Assembly (NCBI GenBank): GCA_017984135.1
Contig: JAGNZZ010000008.1
Location: 21,318 to 85,317 of the forward strand
Length of the DNA stretch: 64,000 nt
DNA from: Chitinophagales bacterium
GTDB lineage: Bacteria; Bacteroidota; Bacteroidia; Chitinophagales; JADIYW01
Reading direction: 5' to 3'
Below are positions 35,336 to 44,066 of the stretch, one piece after another. Under the pieces are notes generated by a model. The model saw only the letters and a list, made by a program, of their open reading frames with translations, was not told the origin of the DNA and made no database searches. The position numbers and the translations under genes are program-made. Within the stretch, counting starts at the first letter, position 1. Every line of letters starts with the position of its first letter.

Positions 35336-35782
35336 ATGAAATTTATTTCCACTATTTTATTAGTAGTAATACTAAGCATTCAAGTACATGCAACCGTTTT
35401 ATTTAATAAGGATGATGTGAAATTAAATCATACCATAACTAAATACCAAACTGTATATGTGCCAAGTTTGAAACATAATATTGTAATTTGGAAAAGTACA
35501 TTTGAATTAGAAAATAATAGCAAAAAATCAATTGCAATTCGCATCCCATGTTATTTAAACTTTGCGTATTCCTATTTGAATCCGGCAGAAATACAACAAG
35601 TACAAAAACTTGTAAATGATATTGAGATTTCAGACGCTTACAAGAACTATATTTCTGAAAAACCGCAGATGTTGAATGCTAAAAATAAAATTTTAAGTGA
35701 AAAATTTTTTGCAACCTTCGATAATGTCGATTTGAGATCTGCAACAATGGATTGGAAATTTAAATTTTCCTTTTGGTATTAA
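35336..35782 (+). CDS. Small secreted protein of unknown function
   Basis: The protein is 148 residues with a signal peptide (about residues 1-20, SIQVHATVLF). The remainder is polar and partly beta-rich (YVPSLKHNIVIWKSTFELEN), with one cysteine. No domain recognised. Its stop codon nearly touches the convergent panB gene (one-base gap) and no terminator is seen between them. Confidence 0.7.
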   Translation: MKFISTILLVVILSIQVHATVLFNKDDVKLNHTITKYQTVYVPSLKHNIVIWKSTFELENNSKKSIAIRIPCYLNFAYSYLNPAEIQQVQKLVNDIEISDAYKNYISEKPQMLNAKNKILSEKFFATFDNVDLRSATMDWKFKFSFWY

Positions 35783-35783
35783 T

Positions 35784-36602
35784 CTAATACTGTTCTTGAT
35801 CGTTAGGAAAATCTCTATTTTTTATATCGGTAATATATTGTTGGGTTGCTGTTTTTATTTCATCATATAAATGTAGGTATTGACGTAAAAATCGAGGCTT
35901 AAATTCGTGTGTAATTCCTAACATATCATGCGTCACCAACACTTGTCCATCTACATGAGAACCAGCACCAATGCCAATTACCGGAATAGATATACTTTCT
36001 GAAACTTGCTTGGCTAATGCAGCCGGAATTTTTTCTAATACTAATGCGAAACATCCAATACTTTCTAAGTATTTTGCATCTTCCATTAATCGCTCAGCTT
36101 CTTCTTCTTCTTTCGCTCGAACCGTATAAGTTCCAAATTTATAAATTGATTGAGGCGTTAAACCTAAATGACCCATTACTGGAATACCTGCAGTTAAAAT
36201 ACGAATAATCGATTCACCTACCTCTTGTCCACCTTCTAATTTAACACCATGTCCACCGGTTTCTTTCATCACTCGAATGGCAGTATTCAAAGCTTCACGC
36301 GAATTGCCTTGATAGGAACCGAATGGCAAATCTACCACCACAAAACAACGCTTAATGGCACGTACTACACTTTGAGCATGGTAAATCATTTGATCTAATG
36401 TAATCGGCAACGTAGTTTCATGTCCAGCCATTACATTAGATGCAGAATCGCCAACTAATAAAATATCAATCCCAGCATCGTCTAATATTTTTGCCATGGA
36501 ATAGTCATAAGCGGTTAACATAGAAATACGTTCGCCTCTGCTTTTCATTTCTCTTAGTTTTTGTGTGGTTACACGCTTAATTTCTGATTGTGCACTTGAC
36601 AT
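35784..36602 (-). CDS. panB: 3-methyl-2-oxobutanoate hydroxymethyltransferase
   Basis: This 272-residue TIM-barrel enzyme of pantothenate (CoA) synthesis adds a hydroxymethyl group from methylenetetrahydrofolate to alpha-ketoisovalerate. Signatures are [20 protein letters not shown], the metal-binding [47 protein letters not shown], the catalytic-glutamate region ALVLEKIP and IPVIGIGAG. Length is normal for the family. It stands alone, with panC elsewhere. Confidence 0.97.
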   Translation of the reverse strand: MSSAQSEIKRVTTQKLREMKSRGERISMLTAYDYSMAKILDDAGIDILLVGDSASNVMAGHETTLPITLDQMIYHAQSVVRAIKRCFVVVDLPFGSYQGNSREALNTAIRVMKETGGHGVKLEGGQEVGESIIRILTAGIPVMGHLGLTPQSIYKFGTYTVRAKEEEEAERLMEDAKYLESIGCFALVLEKIPAALAKQVSESISIPVIGIGAGSHVDGQVLVTHDMLGITHEFKPRFLRQYLHLYDEIKTATQQYITDIKNRDFPNDQEQY

Positions 36603-36712
36603 GTGTTTTTTTTTGGAAAAGTGAAGTTATATAATATTTTACAAAAAGATGTTAACCTAAAATTAGTATTTCCCTTCTTCTATCGTTTCAAGCATACTAA
36701 GCTACTTTTTTG

Positions 36713-36720
36713 TATTTTTG
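36713..36720 (+). promoter_or_regulatory. -7 element of the methyltransferase gene
   Basis: A perfect TATTTTTG ends 51 bases before the ATG at 36771, giving a leader of about 45 bases. Confidence 0.45.
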
Positions 36721-36770
36721 CAACATCCATTTTTTTGTTTCAAAAAAATGGAATATAAATTAAGTACTAC

Positions 36771-37667
36771 ATGGAAATTATACAACAATGTTACTGTTGC
36801 GGAAAAGAAGATTTTAGATTATACACACAAGCTAAAGATAATTACTATACGGAAACGTTTAATATTGTTCAGTGCAATCATTGTCATTTTATTTTTACCA
36901 ATCCACGCCCGGATTTTAATGAAATTGGAAAGTATTATCATGCCGCAGATTATTTGTCACATCAAAGCCATACGAAAGGTTTTGTTCAATCTATTTATAG
37001 ATTAGCAAGAAATTACATGAAAGGTAAAAAGCTCCAATTAATTCAGCAAGTCATTCAAAAAGAAAATAATTTTGCACTACTGGATTATGGCTGTGGTACC
37101 GGTGATTTTTTAGGTTATATTCAAAAACAAAATATAACAGCAGAAGGTGTGGAGCCCGACGAACACGCCAGAAAGGTAGCCAAAGAAGTGAATCAAGTCA
37201 CCACTTATTCATTAGAACAAGCCAATGAATTATCCACTCAAAAATTTGATGTAATTACACTTTGGCATGTGTTAGAACACATACACCAGTTACATGAAAA
37301 AATTGAACAATTTCGTTCTTGGTTGAAACCAAACGGTAAATTAATTATTGCCGTTCCAAATATAGAAAGTTATGATGCTGCTTATTATGGAAAACATTGG
37401 GATGCCTTAGATGTGCCACGTCATATTTATCATTTTTCTCCAACTAATTTAAGACAAATTGTGGAACAGCATTCACTTAAATTAATCCGTACGCATCCGT
37501 TGTTTTTAGATGCCTATTATATTGCTATGCGTAGTGAATGGAATAAAGGCACTCCTAGATTTATAGCATATTTTAAAGCTGTTTGGCGTGGATGGTTAAG
37601 TAATTTAGATGCCAAAAAAACTGGAAATTATTCTAGCTTAATTTATGTATTTGAGTATGCACACTAA
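36771..37667 (+). CDS. SAM-dependent methyltransferase with N-terminal zinc-ribbon-like cysteines
   Basis: The protein is 298 residues. An N-terminal treble-clef-like segment has C-x2-C pairs (CYCCGKEDF and QCNHCHFIFTNPRP), followed by a class I methyltransferase fold with motif I LLDYGCGTGDFLGYI near residue 105, and VITLWHVLEHI and LKPNGKLIIAVPN. This build is common in methyltransferases that modify surface sugars or lipids, but the substrate is unknown. A longer upstream open frame in another phase (from 36718) is a shadow. The gene stands alone between panB (divergent) and a long AT-rich gap. Confidence 0.9.
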   Translation: MEIIQQCYCCGKEDFRLYTQAKDNYYTETFNIVQCNHCHFIFTNPRPDFNEIGKYYHAADYLSHQSHTKGFVQSIYRLARNYMKGKKLQLIQQVIQKENNFALLDYGCGTGDFLGYIQKQNITAEGVEPDEHARKVAKEVNQVTTYSLEQANELSTQKFDVITLWHVLEHIHQLHEKIEQFRSWLKPNGKLIIAVPNIESYDAAYYGKHWDALDVPRHIYHFSPTNLRQIVEQHSLKLIRTHPLFLDAYYIAMRSEWNKGTPRFIAYFKAVWRGWLSNLDAKKTGNYSSLIYVFEYAH

Positions 37668-37986
37668 TTAATTTATTTTTTTTATTTACTCTTATTTTTG
37701 CGCATTTTATTTAATTTATTGTCATTTGCTTTTTGTTTATTGAAAACAAATTGTTTTATTGATGTTTTAATGAGTTATATTATTTTCATTTTTTATAATT
37801 TAATCCCATTTGTTTTCATTTTATTTTTTTAAAGATAAAATATACAGCAAGTATTAGAAATACAAATCCAATAAAATGATGAGTTTGAATGTTTCATTTT
37901 TTTTCATAAACTATTAGCGATATCATTACCTTTGTGAAATACGAATATAGAATATAAATTGTTTTTTAAACAAATAATTCACTTGT
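37668..37986. other. AT-rich intergenic region
   Basis: No gene is seen. A small inverted repeat AAAACAA-A-TTGTTTT lies at 37743-37757 but lacks a convincing T-run. A perfect -7 element TACCTTTG is at 37927-37934 and probably starts the DUF2269-like gene at 37987 with a leader of about 48 bases. Confidence 0.5.
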
Positions 37987-38448
37987 ATGCTACCTGAAAT
38001 TTACCATGCTATATTGTTGATTCATGTATTGTCTGCCATATTAGGTTTAGGACCAGGATTTGTGATGATATATGTGGTAACACGCGCACAAACCATGACA
38101 GAACTTCGTCATGCCTATTTAATCCGCAATCGACTGCATGTATTTGTGATGGTAGGTGGCACTTTATTATTGCTAACAGGTTTGCTTATGGGTTTTTTAA
38201 ATAGATATCTTTTATCTCAAGAATGGTATGTCATTAGTTTATCCTTGTTTTTAATAGCGTTAGCCTTTGGGCCATTATTACTTTCACCCAAATCAAAACC
38301 TATAAAAAAATTATTACAAGAGCATAAATCGGATATTATTCCGGATGAATATTATAGATTAGCAAAGAAATTATTTTTTTATGAACGCATTGAAAACCTA
38401 ATTTTTATTGCTATTATTATTTTAATGATACTAAAACCTAATTTCTGA
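37987..38448 (+). CDS. DUF2269-family integral membrane protein
   Basis: The 153-residue protein has four transmembrane helices (about residues 6-28, 48-68, 75-97 and 132-150) and the family motif LLIHVLSAILGLGPGF at the start, which includes a conserved histidine. KLFFYERIENLIFI precedes the last helix. Histidines within the helices raise the possibility of haem binding, but no function is established. It precedes the CoA-disulfide reductase gene by 77 bases; that gap holds a separate promoter with activator box, so co-regulation is not assured. Confidence 0.82.
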   Translation: MLPEIYHAILLIHVLSAILGLGPGFVMIYVVTRAQTMTELRHAYLIRNRLHVFVMVGGTLLLLTGLLMGFLNRYLLSQEWYVISLSLFLIALAFGPLLLSPKSKPIKKLLQEHKSDIIPDEYYRLAKKLFFYERIENLIFIAIIILMILKPNF

Positions 38449-38464
38449 GTTTTATTTCTTGCTA

Positions 38465-38509
38465 TGTAATATTGGTTACAAAAAGGACGTGTAATTACAC
38501 GTATTTTTA
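38465..38509 (+). promoter_or_regulatory. CRP/FNR-like box, palindrome and -7 element before the CoA-disulfide reductase gene
   Basis: TGTAAT-ATTG-GTTACA (38465-38480) is an inverted repeat of CRP/FNR type. After 21 bases comes TATTTTTA (38502-38509), one base from TAnnTTTG. Between them lies a perfect 16-base palindrome ACGTGTAATTACACGT (38487-38502), a possible second operator over the spacer. The box-to-promoter spacing equals that of the persulfide operon at 10527-10571. Confidence 0.6.
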
Positions 38510-38525
38510 GGATGAAATTTTAAGT

Positions 38526-40178
38526 ATGAAAATTGTAATTATTGGAGGTGTTGCCGGTGGCGCAACTGCCGCAACCAGATTGAGAAGATTGTCAGAAGAA
38601 AATGAAGTGCTGATTTTTGAAAAAGGCGAATATGTAAGTTTTGCCAATTGTGGCTTGCCGTATCACATCAGTGGAAAAATAGAACAACGAGATGCTTTAT
38701 TATTGCAAACTCCTCAAAGTCTAAAAGAACGGTACAATTTAGATGTTCGAATTTTATCGGAAGTTTTGTCTATTGATAGTACAAATAAAATGATTAAGGT
38801 GCAAGATTTGACGACCGGAAATACCTATTTTGAAAACTTTGATAAATTATTACTTTCACCAGGAGCAGCGCCTATACGACCGCCATTTGAAGGTGTTGAT
38901 TCGGATAAGATATTGACACTTCGCAATATTCCGGATATGGATAAAATTATACAGAAAACAAAAGAAGCAAATCGTTTTGTGGTAGTTGGTGGAGGATTTA
39001 TTGGATTGGAAGTAGCAGAAAATTTAATAGAATTAGGAAAAGAAGTTAAATTAATAGAACTTGGCAATCAAGTGATGGCACCAGTTGATTTTGATATCGC
39101 AAGTTTTATTCATGAGAAAGCAAATGAAAAAAAATTAGCTTTTTTACTAAATGTTGGTGTTCAAAAGTTTAAAGATAATGGTGATTCTATTACTGTATTT
39201 TTAAGTGATGGCACGAGTGAAGAAACAGATGCCGTGATACTTGCCATTGGTGTAAAACCCGAAACACAATTGGCGAAAAATGCAGGATTAGCAATTGGTG
39301 AAACGGGTGGAATTTTAGTGAATGAATATTTACAAACTTCTCATCCAGATATTTATGCCGTGGGCGATGCAGTGGAAGTAACGCATACTATTCATCACAA
39401 AAAAGTACTAATACCATTGGCATGGCCAGCAAACCGGCAAGGTAGGTTGGTGGCTGATAATATTACTTTTGGAAATAAGTATAAATATGCAGGTAGTTTA
39501 GGTTCCTCCATTTTGAAATTTTTTGAACTTTCTGTTGCCAGCACTGGTTTAAATGAAAAAATATTAAAACGATTTCAGATTCCATATAAAACGGCCATTG
39601 TTACGCGTGGACATCATGCAGGATATTATCCTGGTGCGAAAAATTTAGTGCTGAAATTAATTTTCAATGAAGAAGGAAAAATTTTTGGTGCGCAAGCAGT
39701 AGGCGAAAAAGGAGTGGACAAGCGAATAGATATTATTGCAACAGCTATAAAAGGAAATTTGAAAGTGTTTGATTTGCCTGAAATTGAAGTGGCTTATGCG
39801 CCACCATATAATGCTGCGAAAGATCCGGTAAATATTGTAGGCTATACCGCAGAAAATATATTAAACGGAAATTTATCGATGTTGAATTACGATGAATTGT
39901 TTGATTTTATTCATCAACAAAATGCCATTTTATTAGATGTTCGTTCGGCGGATGAATTTGAAAATGGACACATCCAAAGTGCTGTAAATATAAATGTAGA
40001 TGACCTAAGAGCGAACATAAATAAATTAGACCAATCAAAAACGTATGTAGTTTATTGTCAAGTAGGATTGAGAGGTTATTTAGCGCATCGCATATTAAAA
40101 AATAATGGATTTAATGTATTCAATTTAAATGGTGGTTATAATTTATGGTCAAAAATTTATCCTGAAAACAAAAATTAA
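38526..40178 (+). CDS. CoA-disulfide reductase / NAD(P)H persulfide reductase with C-terminal rhodanese domain
   Basis: The protein is 550 residues. FAD- and NAD-binding folds (IIGGVAGGATAATRLR; VVVGGGFIGLEVAENL) and the redox-active Cys42 in SFANCGLPYHISG identify the CoA-disulfide reductase class. A C-terminal rhodanese domain (about 455-550) keeps its cysteine in VYCQVGLRG near residue 512. Enzymes of this fused type reduce CoA-disulfide, CoA-persulfide or polysulfide with NAD(P)H in the cytoplasm and release sulfide. It is functionally linked to the ETHE1-like operon at 8298-10496 and shares its promoter design. It is monocistronic. Confidence 0.94.
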   Translation: MKIVIIGGVAGGATAATRLRRLSEENEVLIFEKGEYVSFANCGLPYHISGKIEQRDALLLQTPQSLKERYNLDVRILSEVLSIDSTNKMIKVQDLTTGNTYFENFDKLLLSPGAAPIRPPFEGVDSDKILTLRNIPDMDKIIQKTKEANRFVVVGGGFIGLEVAENLIELGKEVKLIELGNQVMAPVDFDIASFIHEKANEKKLAFLLNVGVQKFKDNGDSITVFLSDGTSEETDAVILAIGVKPETQLAKNAGLAIGETGGILVNEYLQTSHPDIYAVGDAVEVTHTIHHKKVLIPLAWPANRQGRLVADNITFGNKYKYAGSLGSSILKFFELSVASTGLNEKILKRFQIPYKTAIVTRGHHAGYYPGAKNLVLKLIFNEEGKIFGAQAVGEKGVDKRIDIIATAIKGNLKVFDLPEIEVAYAPPYNAAKDPVNIVGYTAENILNGNLSMLNYDELFDFIHQQNAILLDVRSADEFENGHIQSAVNINVDDLRANINKLDQSKTYVVYCQVGLRGYLAHRILKNNGFNVFNLNGGYNLWSKIYPENKN

Positions 40179-40194
40179 TTTCATTTTTTCGTTG

Positions 40195-40725
40195 TTATTT
40201 TGGTTTTAACATAGCATAGATATCAAGGCTGATATAGTCACCATTTTTAATTTCACATTCGTGCATCGTACCTTCGTATTGAAATTGAAGTTTTGCCATT
40301 GCTTTTTTACAATTTGAATTTTTTGATTCCACGAATCCTTCAATTCTATTTAGGTTTAACTGTTGAAACCCATAATCACATATAATTGGCATGGCTTCCT
40401 GCATCAATCCTTTTCCCCAAAAAGATGGCAATAGCCAAAATCCGATTTCCGCTTTATGATGTTCTTTACTTAAATTATTTAAGCCACCTGCACCATAAAA
40501 TATTGTATTGTCTAAAGAACAAATTGCCCACCAAATTCCTGTTTCATTTTTTTCTAGCTCAGCAAAAAAAGTCATTTGTTCTTGAGTGGCTTCTATGGTG
40601 TCATAGCTTACTCCATAATATTTAATAATATCAGGATGGGAAAGTCCCAAAAATACGTTTTCAATGTCTGATTGCTGAAATTGACGCAATAAAAGGTTTT
40701 CAGTTTTTAGTGTTGGAAAATTCAT
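40195..40725 (-). CDS. GNAT-family N-acetyltransferase (RimJ/RimL type)
   Basis: The 176-residue protein has the GNAT pattern ENLLLRQFQQSDIENVF, GLNNLSKEHHKAEIGFWLLPSFWGKGLMQEAM (acetyl-CoA loop) and LNLNRIEGFVESKNSNCKKAM, closest to the RimJ/RimL acetyltransferases that modify protein N-termini or other amines. A perfect -7 element TACTTTTG (40748-40755 on the minus strand) lies 23 bases upstream of the start. Substrate unknown. It is convergent with the CoA-disulfide reductase gene (16-base gap). Confidence 0.92.
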   Translation of the reverse strand: MNFPTLKTENLLLRQFQQSDIENVFLGLSHPDIIKYYGVSYDTIEATQEQMTFFAELEKNETGIWWAICSLDNTIFYGAGGLNNLSKEHHKAEIGFWLLPSFWGKGLMQEAMPIICDYGFQQLNLNRIEGFVESKNSNCKKAMAKLQFQYEGTMHECEIKNGDYISLDIYAMLKPK

Positions 40726-40775
40726 AGTTTAAGTTGATCTGTTTATACAAAAGTAGAATAAACATTTAAAATAAA

Positions 40776-43316
40776 CTAACCGCCACCGCCACCTTCCACG
40801 CCACTATCAGAATCGATGAAGTTAGATTTCTTTTGTTTTTGAAGTTGATTTTTTGTTTCAGATTTTCCAAAACGATAGGTGAACACGATATTTCCTTGAG
40901 TTGATTCCCAATATCGTTTTACGCTATTGGTATATGTAGCACCTTCTGTATGAACACCAAAATATTGAGTATGGAAAATGTCATTAATATTTATGGCGAT
41001 GCTAGCTCTGTTATCTTTTAAGAAATCATATTTAAATCCAACATTTACGAATACCATGGGCTTTATGGTACCTTGTAAAAATTTATTTTTACTTCTGTAA
41101 AACACCATCATCTGCAACGAAGCTTTTGAATTGATGTTGAATGTATTGGTCAATCGTAAGTTGTATTGGAAACTGTTTGAGCCAGCATCTAACTCACCAT
41201 TTGGAATGTTTCCACGTAATTTATTTTGGTATAAATTAGCAGATAACATAAAATTCCACCAACGAAACATAGAAAATCTTCCCATAAATTCCACGCCTAA
41301 ATTTTGTCCGTTATTTAAGTTGTCGAAATTTACGATGGAACGTCCGCTGCTGTCAATGATATTAAATCGAGTAAATACATTGTAGGAATAACGATAATAA
41401 AATGTAGTGCTAAAGAATATACTTCGATGAAAAGTAGAATCTTTTTTTGGACTTTTTTTAATGTCAATATTTTTAAAATGATTCAGTTCGATAGCATGTG
41501 TATAAGCCGGTTTCAAGTTTGGATTTCCAGTTAAGATATTATATGGATCGCTGTAATTTCCAAAAGGATTGAGTTGATGTGCATGTGGACGATTGATTCT
41601 TTTACTGTATGAAATACTTAATGAATGTGATTTTGGCAAATTAAATGACATAGATGCTGATGGGAAATAATCAAAATAAGCTTGTTTGTATTTTTGATTG
41701 CCCACTTTTTGATCAATACTGATATTGGCATATTCAACACGCATACCTACTTTGTAATTCATTACTTTTTTGACGGCACCTCCAAAAATGGCATAAGCTG
41801 CATTTATCATTTCTTTATATTTATAAGCATTGCTGATGCTACTATCGGCAACAAATTGTTGGGTGCTATTCACCAATGAATCGGCATTTAATTCGTTGTT
41901 TAAGCTGCGCATGGACCAACGATAGCCAATTTCTAATTTTGATTTTATTTTGTCGAAAGGTTGTGTATAATCTGCTTGCACGTAACCTGAATGAGTGGTT
42001 GAATAATCGAAATTACGTTGATATAATTCAATGTAATTTGACTCCACATCATTGATGTCAACAGCTTGTTGTTTGTAAGTTGGTTTATCTCTATCATTGG
42101 AATAAGCGTAATTTCCTAGTATAATTAAATCATTTGTTTTGGATTTAAAAGTTCTTTTATAAGAAGCATTTACATCCGCATTCCAATCTAAACCTTTTGA
42201 GCTGCTGTGTCGATTGTAAGCATCTATATAATCTACTAAAGAATCTAAGAAATCAGTTCTTAAACGCGATTTTCCTTTTCCAATGGATTGACTTAATATT
42301 GTGCTGAATGAAAGTGTATTTTTATCTTTAAAATCATAATCAATGCTAGTGGTAAAATTATTTGAAAAATTATGGTTGGTGCCATAATCATTGGTATTTA
42401 AATAATAAGGTGATTTGCCCGGATACATATTGTATCGTTGTCCATTTCCACCATGATAATTTTCTCTAAATCTAAAATTATAAGATGTAGAAAAACTTAT
42501 GCCATTTCGTCTAAAATTTAAAGATACACCGGTATTGGCATCGTATTTAGTTCCGTAGCCAATTGTAAAATTTCCATTTAAACCTACTTTCGCATTCTTT
42601 TTTAAGTTGATGTTAATAATGCCTGCATCACCTGATGCTTCATACTTTGCAGATGGATTGTTAATGATTTCAATGCTTTCAATTTGTGAAGATGGAATGG
42701 CTTCTAATATAGCATTGGTATTGCTAGCCGTAATTCCAGAAGGTTTTCCATTAATAAATACTTTGATATTTTCAGAGCCACGCATGGAAACTTTTCCTTC
42801 GTGATCGACATCAATGGTTGGAACTTGCTTGAGAGCATCTATAGCTGAACCACCTGTTGACATGGTATTTTTATCCATGTTGAATATTTTTTTATCGGCA
42901 TTTAATTGCATAAAATTTCGCTCCGCAGTAATTTCTACGTTTTGCAATATTTTAGAATCTTCTTCTACTTTTAATGTGCCTACATTTATATCTGTTTTGT
43001 CGGGTGGAATTACCATAATGGGTTTTTGGACAAAATCTTTATAGCCAATATAGGAGATGCTTAATTCGTAAGCACCAAATGGGATTTTTGAAATTTCAAA
43101 AAATCCTTTTTCATCCACTAATGAACCTAAAAGGATGGTGGAATCTTTTAAGTTTTTTAAAACAACAGACGAATATTCTAATGGTTTTGTACTTATTAGG
43201 TCAACCACTTTTCCGCTTATTCTTCCAGATGTAAATGTTGGATTTTGAGCAAAAGAAATAGAACTAAATAAGCCTAAAAATGAGATTAAGAAAGCAATAG
43301 TAATGCGATTTTTCAT
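40776..43316 (-). CDS. TonB-dependent receptor-like outer-membrane barrel with carboxypeptidase-regulatory domain
   Basis: This 846-residue precursor has a signal peptide (SSISFAQNP) and an N-terminal CarboxypepD-regulatory-like domain (RISGKVVDLISTKPLEY, about 32-115). A plug domain (ALKQVPTIDVDHEGKVSMRG, VFINGKPSGI) and a large barrel of the OMP_b-brl_3 type follow, ending with NIVFTYRFGKS. A tail of about 25 residues after the last strand finishes in VEGGGGG. Such proteins import nutrients or export material across the outer membrane with TonB energy; substrate is unknown and no SusD partner is nearby. A short -7-like sequence (TACTTTTC) lies about 30 bases upstream. Confidence 0.93.
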   Translation of the reverse strand: MKNRITIAFLISFLGLFSSISFAQNPTFTSGRISGKVVDLISTKPLEYSSVVLKNLKDSTILLGSLVDEKGFFEISKIPFGAYELSISYIGYKDFVQKPIMVIPPDKTDINVGTLKVEEDSKILQNVEITAERNFMQLNADKKIFNMDKNTMSTGGSAIDALKQVPTIDVDHEGKVSMRGSENIKVFINGKPSGITASNTNAILEAIPSSQIESIEIINNPSAKYEASGDAGIININLKKNAKVGLNGNFTIGYGTKYDANTGVSLNFRRNGISFSTSYNFRFRENYHGGNGQRYNMYPGKSPYYLNTNDYGTNHNFSNNFTTSIDYDFKDKNTLSFSTILSQSIGKGKSRLRTDFLDSLVDYIDAYNRHSSSKGLDWNADVNASYKRTFKSKTNDLIILGNYAYSNDRDKPTYKQQAVDINDVESNYIELYQRNFDYSTTHSGYVQADYTQPFDKIKSKLEIGYRWSMRSLNNELNADSLVNSTQQFVADSSISNAYKYKEMINAAYAIFGGAVKKVMNYKVGMRVEYANISIDQKVGNQKYKQAYFDYFPSASMSFNLPKSHSLSISYSKRINRPHAHQLNPFGNYSDPYNILTGNPNLKPAYTHAIELNHFKNIDIKKSPKKDSTFHRSIFFSTTFYYRYSYNVFTRFNIIDSSGRSIVNFDNLNNGQNLGVEFMGRFSMFRWWNFMLSANLYQNKLRGNIPNGELDAGSNSFQYNLRLTNTFNINSKASLQMMVFYRSKNKFLQGTIKPMVFVNVGFKYDFLKDNRASIAININDIFHTQYFGVHTEGATYTNSVKRYWESTQGNIVFTYRFGKSETKNQLQKQKKSNFIDSDSGVEGGGGG

Positions 43317-43372
43317 AAATTTTGTATCGTGAAAAGTATAAAACAGAATAGGTCGAATTTTTGTTTAGATTC

Positions 43373-43762
43373 TTACATTTTTTTAAAAGCAAACAATAAG
43401 AAAATCCAACCTACAATAAAACATAAACCACCTAATGGTGTGATTGGTCCTAGAATAGGTGTAATCGATTCTAGACCTAATAAATGTCGAGTAGCTAATA
43501 AATACAATGAGCCGGAAAAAAATAAAATTCCGATACTGAAACTCCAGCCTGCATATACGATTGTAGAGGAGCTCATTTTGTTGGCTAAAATGGTTACTAT
43601 TAATAATGCGAATACGTGATAAAATTGATATTGAACGCCTTTGTTGAATATTTCTAATTGGTAAGTATCTAATTTAGATTTTAAACCATGTGCCGCAAAT
43701 GCACCTAAAGCGACCGCCAATGCTCCATAAATGGCCGCTATCATTCCGAATGTTTTTTGCAT
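43373..43762 (-). CDS. DUF423 membrane protein (TMEM256/YgdD-like)
   Basis: This 129-residue inner-membrane protein has four predicted helices and the family start AAIYGALAVALGAFAAHGLKSKL, then KGVQYQFYHVFALL and a C-terminal GGLCFIVGWIFLLFAF. Function is unknown across the family. A -7-like element TAATTTTA reads on the minus strand (43767-43774) and ends five bases before the ATG, which would give a leaderless mRNA. The downstream neighbour on the same strand is the TonB-type receptor, 56 bases away. Confidence 0.9.
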   Translation of the reverse strand: MQKTFGMIAAIYGALAVALGAFAAHGLKSKLDTYQLEIFNKGVQYQFYHVFALLIVTILANKMSSSTIVYAGWSFSIGILFFSGSLYLLATRHLLGLESITPILGPITPLGGLCFIVGWIFLLFAFKKM

Positions 43763-44066
43763 GATGTAAAATTACAGTTTTAGCTTGGATTCAATTTTAT
43801 GTAATAGTGAGATTTTTCCTAAATAATGTTATTTCAGGGTTCTATCTCAGTAGCGTTACTGTGCATTGTACTAATGGTGGCAGGATTCTTCGTATAACCA
43901 TCCTTTATTTCTTTGGTGATACACCAGAAGTTTAGGGATGAAATTAAATCCTTATTTTAAAGAATTATTTCTATGAGATTCCCTTTACAAGGGAATGACT
44001 TCTTTCCTATTGGTCGGTGCGCAGCACCGACCAAAGGTTAAAAAAGCCGACTAAATGTATTATGTA
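43763..44066. repeat. Intergenic region with three perfect hairpins
   Basis: No gene is supported. Three separate inverted repeats occur in about 190 bases. CAGTA-GCGT-TACTG is at 43848-43861, ATTCCCTT-TAC-AAGGGAAT at 43978-43996, and an 11-base-pair stem TTGGTCGGTGC with a GCA loop at 44010-44034. The last lies 33 bases past the clpB stop but has no following T-run on that strand. Local GC is higher than in flanking DNA, which suggests an interspersed repeat element rather than ordinary terminators. Confidence 0.6.
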
